Shown here: one piece after another, positions 60,266-64,000 of the stretch
How the letters are laid out: each line of letters opens with the position of its first letter
Position numbering within the stretch: position 1 is the stretch's first letter
IMG/VR virus record: IMGVR_UViG_3300017917_001434
Coordinates: 25,593-89,592 of that record
Direction: 5' to 3' (one strand)
Length of the DNA: 64,000 nucleotides
Source of the DNA: a virus
The notes under the pieces: generated by a model
Seen by the model: only the letters and a program-made list of their open reading frames with translations
What the model was told of the DNA's origin: nothing
Database searches by the model: none
Position numbers and translations under genes: made by a program

Positions 60266-63238
60266 ATGCGCTACGAACAAATCAAACCCATTCTCGACGA
60301 AGAAGTACTTGACGAAGTCAAGATGTCGCCATCAGCCCTACAAAAATTTGCTCGCAGTCCAGAAGCAGAAGGTATGCTTATGGGCATAGAATTTGAAATG
60401 TGCGTGCCTAATGTCTCAGTGGATGACGACAGTGGTGAGGGTGAATACGACTATGACATGGACGAGCGTGCCTACAGTATCGACGACATTGTTGAGTTTT
60501 TCCAAAACGGTGAAATGGCACAGTTAACACGCAACGGTGCTGAACGACTACGTCAAGAAATGTGGGACCAATACCTAGATTGGACCGGCGAAAAGATACA
60601 AGAAGATCTTGACCAAAGTGAATTAGAAAGTCGTGTACGTAATCAACTACTTGATGATATGGACGTTAACGATTACATGGACGCTGCCGCAGAAGAACTT
60701 GGCATCGACCCTACAGAAGATGACGAAAGCGAAGCTAAGGTACGTGAGCGTGCTGAAGAATTACTAGATGACGCTGTAGAAGAAATGATGGGCGACAGTC
60801 CCGAATACGAATATGCCTACGATAATATCCGCCAAGAGATGGAAGATGAAATGCGCGACAGTGCTGACTACGATCAAGAAGCGTGGTTGCGTGACATTGG
60901 CATTGACTACATGAGTGAAGCTGAGCGTGAGTGGAACTTAGATTGGCCGCACTGGACATCCTATGGTGGCGAAGGTGAACTTGATGTAGAAACAGTGGGC
61001 GATGAGTTTGGTCGTGCTATGGGCTTAGACTTTGTTAATACATCCAGCAGTTATCACGGCGCACGTCGTGATGGTAAAAACTGGATCATTGAACCTGATA
61101 GCAGTATCGATGCTGACTCAGGTGATGGTGGTTTAGAGTTTGTTAGTCCACCTATGCCAATTAAAGATGGCTTAGAAATGATACAGAAAATGTATGCTTG
61201 GGCTAAGAAAGAAGGCTGTTATACTAATAAGTCAACTGGCCTACACATGAACATTAGTGTTCCAGACATGACCATTGATAAGTTAGACTATGTCAAACTA
61301 GCACTATTCCTAGGCGATGAATACGTATTAAAACAATTTGGTCGTGAATATAATAGTTACTGTAAGAGTGCTATGAGCAAGATCAAAGACCGTGTTCGTC
61401 CAGAAGAAGTTTCAGTGGTTTTGGCTACTATGAAACAACACTTAAATAGTCTAGCCAGTAAAACTATTCACAGTGGTATTACAGACAAGTATACGTCAAT
61501 TAATACTAAAGACAAATATGTAGAGTTTCGTGGTCCTGGTGGTGATTACCTTAATAAAGATCCGTTTGAAATTATCAACACTGCTCTGCGCCTAAGCATG
61601 AGCCTACGTATTGCCACTGACCCAGAAGCATACAAAAAAGAGTATGCTAAGAAACTGTACAAATTAATAGAACAAGGTGGTGACCCTGATGAAGCAGTTC
61701 AACTATTCAGCAAATATGCTGTAGGTGAATTGCCTAAAGAAGACCTAATTGCCCGTATTAAATTTGCTCGCAAAGAACGTGAAATTAAGAAAGGTAAAAC
61801 ATCTTCAGTAAGTCGTGCTATCGACAGCCCTGCGATCAAAGATGAGATACGCAAGTTACCAAGTTACTACAGAGAACTAGCCGGTGATATTAAAGATTGG
61901 GACGAAGATCGTATAAAAAATATACTTCGTCGCATTGAAACTGATGACTGGGGTGATGGATTAACTCCAGATCAGAAAAATCTTTTTACAACTATTCTAA
62001 ACAATGAACTAGAGTACCGTGCCGCACAAGGTGAAAAGAAACAATACTGGGTAATGAATAAAGATGGCACAGGCGGCAAACAAATGGTATTTGCTGACAA
62101 CGAAAACGAAGCCATTCTCAAAGGTGGCAAGCAGATGGGCATGAGTCGCGAAGAAAGTATCACTAAACTTCGCGCATCTGAAAAAGTAGAAGAACCAGCC
62201 AGCACAGCACAAGGCAGCGGCAGTGGTCGCACAAAATACTCACGTGATGTGCAAATCATTATCGCCTCTATGCCTAGTCCTTTTGCAAGTTTTACTGAGA
62301 ATATTCCAATTAAAACCGACGAAACTCTTGCCACAGCAGTTCGCAGAGCCGCAGATGGCGAGTTTGACGATTCTTTAAATCGCAAACAACTTCAAACTTT
62401 AATACAATTAATCAACGATGAACAATCATACCGTGCTGCCTACGGCGAAGGCCCTGCGGCATCTGGAACTGAACTTGAATTCCAAACAGGCGAACCGGCG
62501 ACAACAGAGCCATCACTGCCAACCAACTGGGATCAATGGATTAGATCCATTGGCGCTTTAGAAACCAGCACACTGAACAACGTAGCACGTATGGTTCGCC
62601 AAGGTGGCAATGAAGTAATTAACAGTCTGACAGCTAGTGATCGCGAATACTTATTAAGTCGTATTAGCCAAGAAATTGAACGTCGTGCTACAGGCGGAAG
62701 TAATGCGGGCACAACAGAATGGCCTCGTCCATGGAATCAATGGGTAGCAAATATACAAGATCAAGGACTAGCAAACATCAACAATGTTCGCGCAACTATG
62801 AGCGACCCTGCCTACACAGGTACCGTATTAAGCAACGAACAAAAACGTGAACTTGTTCAATTAATTGATGTTGAACTACGCCGCAGAATGGAAGCAGGTG
62901 AAACTGGTGAAGAGCCGGCACAACAGGAATTAAACTTTGACCAAGATCCTGCGGCTGCACAGCAACAACAGCTAAGACGTGATGATCCTGTTACATCGAA
63001 CGATCCCGAAGCAGAAAGTCCTATTGCTAATCAAGGCACAGAAGATTTTAGGATTTACAATCCCTACACTAATAGTGTAGTCAGCATAGTGCGTCAAGGT
63101 ACACTAGACTATGCCATACAAAAAGCACGTCAACATGAACAAGACCTAGGCCTAGAAGCAGGTACACTACAAGTAAGTCGTGTAGAGCAAACTAACGAAT
63201 CAATAAATATACTAAAGAGATTAGCAGGTGTTAGATAA
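60266..63238 (+). CDS. amidoligase-like large protein, CTS-like start (990 residues)
   Basis: MRYEQIKPILDEEVLDEV has LDE in the CTS window. MLMGIEFEMCVPN (about 38-50), SSIDADSGDGGLEFVSPPM (about 275-293), GLHMNISVPD and YVEFRGPGGDY are the blocks of the COOH-NH2 amidoligase fold, which make amide bonds on proteins or peptides by an ATP-grasp-like reaction. Residues about 50-240 are an acidic insertion. After the core, a long tail has repeated segments (LPTNWDQWIRSIGALETSTLNNVARM with a second unit EWPRPWNQWVANIQDQ). It may modify host proteins after injection; its target is unknown. Ends NILKRLAGVR. Confidence 0.7.
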   Translation: MRYEQIKPILDEEVLDEVKMSPSALQKFARSPEAEGMLMGIEFEMCVPNVSVDDDSGEGEYDYDMDERAYSIDDIVEFFQNGEMAQLTRNGAERLRQEMWDQYLDWTGEKIQEDLDQSELESRVRNQLLDDMDVNDYMDAAAEELGIDPTEDDESEAKVRERAEELLDDAVEEMMGDSPEYEYAYDNIRQEMEDEMRDSADYDQEAWLRDIGIDYMSEAEREWNLDWPHWTSYGGEGELDVETVGDEFGRAMGLDFVNTSSSYHGARRDGKNWIIEPDSSIDADSGDGGLEFVSPPMPIKDGLEMIQKMYAWAKKEGCYTNKSTGLHMNISVPDMTIDKLDYVKLALFLGDEYVLKQFGREYNSYCKSAMSKIKDRVRPEEVSVVLATMKQHLNSLASKTIHSGITDKYTSINTKDKYVEFRGPGGDYLNKDPFEIINTALRLSMSLRIATDPEAYKKEYAKKLYKLIEQGGDPDEAVQLFSKYAVGELPKEDLIARIKFARKEREIKKGKTSSVSRAIDSPAIKDEIRKLPSYYRELAGDIKDWDEDRIKNILRRIETDDWGDGLTPDQKNLFTTILNNELEYRAAQGEKKQYWVMNKDGTGGKQMVFADNENEAILKGGKQMGMSREESITKLRASEKVEEPASTAQGSGSGRTKYSRDVQIIIASMPSPFASFTENIPIKTDETLATAVRRAADGEFDDSLNRKQLQTLIQLINDEQSYRAAYGEGPAASGTELEFQTGEPATTEPSLPTNWDQWIRSIGALETSTLNNVARMVRQGGNEVINSLTASDREYLLSRISQEIERRATGGSNAGTTEWPRPWNQWVANIQDQGLANINNVRATMSDPAYTGTVLSNEQKRELVQLIDVELRRRMEAGETGEEPAQQELNFDQDPAAAQQQQLRRDDPVTSNDPEAESPIANQGTEDFRIYNPYTNSVVSIVRQGTLDYAIQKARQHEQDLGLEAGTLQVSRVEQTNESINILKRLAGVR

Positions 63239-63888
63239 TGGCAAATACATTTTTAAGAAAAATAAGCAGCAACATAAGCACAACACTTACCTCAGTGGGT
63301 AGTTATACTGTTGGTGCAAACATTGGTGCTGTTGTAGTGGGATTAAGTATCTCTAATACTACTCCTTCGCAGGTATTTGCCAATGTTACAATTAATAACG
63401 GGTCTACTGATTACTATATTGTTCGTAATGCTACTATCCCAGCCGAAGGTACTTTAATTACAGTCGGCGGAGATCAAAAAGTAATATTACAAACAGGGGA
63501 CAGCGTCAAAGTATCAGCAAGCGGTAACGTAGATGTTATTATGAGTGTTATGGAAAGTGAAAGTGTTGGCTTAACTGTTGACGGTGGTGGCGGAGGTGGT
63601 GGCGGAACTACATACTCGCACTTAACAGGTGATTGGACCGATGGATTCTTCTATTCAGAACCAGGTCAAAATAATATTAGCCTAAACACAAGTCTTGCAG
63701 TACTAAGTTTCTACGATGCGCTTGACTCTACTTCTCCTGGAACTATCTTCACTGTGGTATACAATGATAATTCCACCGACACACTAACACAGTCTGGTGC
63801 TTCAAGTTACTTTGGTGCACAACTTCTTGTGCCAGTAACTGGGTTTGGGTCCGGGTCAATAAAGTCCATCAAATCTATAACATTTTAG
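63238..63888 (+). CDS. small virion protein, paralogue of 5645, with poly-Gly hinge
   Basis: 216 residues. The first 106 match the 110-residue protein at 5645 along their whole length (MANTF.RK.S.N). A run of Gly (GGGGGGGG, about 118-125) joins a new C-terminal domain (THYSHLTG-like, NISLNTSLAVLSFYDALD). This second domain could bind a surface ligand. It overlaps the amidoligase stop by one base. Function is inferred from context. Confidence 0.65.
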   Translation: MANTFLRKISSNISTTLTSVGSYTVGANIGAVVVGLSISNTTPSQVFANVTINNGSTDYYIVRNATIPAEGTLITVGGDQKVILQTGDSVKVSASGNVDVIMSVMESESVGLTVDGGGGGGGGTTYSHLTGDWTDGFFYSEPGQNNISLNTSLAVLSFYDALDSTSPGTIFTVVYNDNSTDTLTQSGASSYFGAQLLVPVTGFGSGSIKSIKSITF

Positions 63889-63901
63889 AGATTAAGTAAA
63901 T

Positions 63902-64000
63902 ATGAATCTATACGAAATGTTTGATAACAGCAAAGAACTAACGCTAGTGGATGCACTGCGTGATTTCTTGCCTCTGGCTGTTCAAGAACTTAATCTAACA
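63902..64000 (+). CDS. start of a CTS-type protein (partial)
   Basis: MNLYEMFDNSKEL starts the same way as its neighbours, with LYE near the N terminus. The chain runs off the right edge, so the function cannot be said. The first bases overlap the box AGTAAATA (63895-63902). Confidence 0.5.
   Translation, partial: MNLYEMFDNSKELTLVDALRDFLPLAVQELNLT

Noticed and set aside
60735-62385. Antisense frames across the amidoligase gene
   Set aside because: They mirror the codon pattern of the sense gene and have no ribosome binding sites; sense protein is conserved in style.

Overview
The window looks like part of the genome of a large lytic tailed phage of the T4-like (myovirus) superfamily. Evidence: a T4 gp44-type sliding-clamp loader ATPase, a gp31-like co-chaperonin, PhoH, many copies of a TATAAATA-type late promoter, long fibre and adhesin genes like those of cyanophages and other aquatic T4-like phages, and tightly packed genes with 1-20 base overlaps. 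The host is Gram-negative: the lysis cassette has a GH19 endolysin, a holin, a spanin pair and a lipoprotein. The permuted tmRNA, with a tag ending in ALAA, would fit a proteobacterial (perhaps betaproteobacterial) host, but that is inference. Base composition is AT-rich and no integrase, CRISPR array or insertion sequence was seen.

Layout. 1-0.9 kb: tail of a gene, microgenes and a two-piece circularly permuted tmRNA gene. 0.97-2.6 kb: a ParB/DGQHR-type protein and a partner. 2.7-4.6 kb: a full groES-groEL operon. 4.7-17.3 kb: structural and fibre genes, including proteins of 724, 1342 and 1530 residues built from repeats. 17.3-25.5 kb: early or middle genes with sigma70-type promoters (ATP-dependent DNA ligase with a second gene nested in its 3' end, a winged-helix protein, a SleB-type hydrolase, HIT protein, translation factor IF-1, an ErpA-type Fe-S carrier, a SpeD-like protein). 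25.6-30.7 kb: further virion or fibre genes. 30.8-36.1 kb: nucleotide and replication genes (MazG, DnaE fragment, gp31-like GroES, clamp loader, cupin, radical SAM, PhoH). 36.3-40.2 kb: two acidic proteins and the lysis cassette, whose holin ends on a textbook -1 frameshift signal. 40.2-43.6 kb: DnaJ and a ClpA-type unfoldase. 43.7-64 kb: glycosyltransferase, adhesin, secreted nuclease, desaturase, and a long run of enzymes and unknowns that begin with a similar short peptide.

How the parts may work together. The phage carries its own proteostasis kit: tmRNA, GroEL, two GroES-type lids, DnaJ, a ClpA-like unfoldase with an IGF loop, and IF-1. Host-type promoters (TTGACN-17-TATAAT-like) precede housekeeping and replication genes. 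TATAAATA-like late promoters precede virion, lysis and suspected internal-head genes, and in seven cases the late box sits 4-6 bases before the start codon, which predicts leaderless mRNAs. Several sigma70 promoters are embedded in hairpins or terminators, so read-through and newly started RNAs would fold differently. At least ten unrelated proteins in 36-64 kb start with a peptide resembling the T4 capsid-targeting sequence with a gp21-type (L/I)-x-E site, suggesting they are packaged in the head and delivered with the DNA.

All functions are from reading the sequence; no database search was run.
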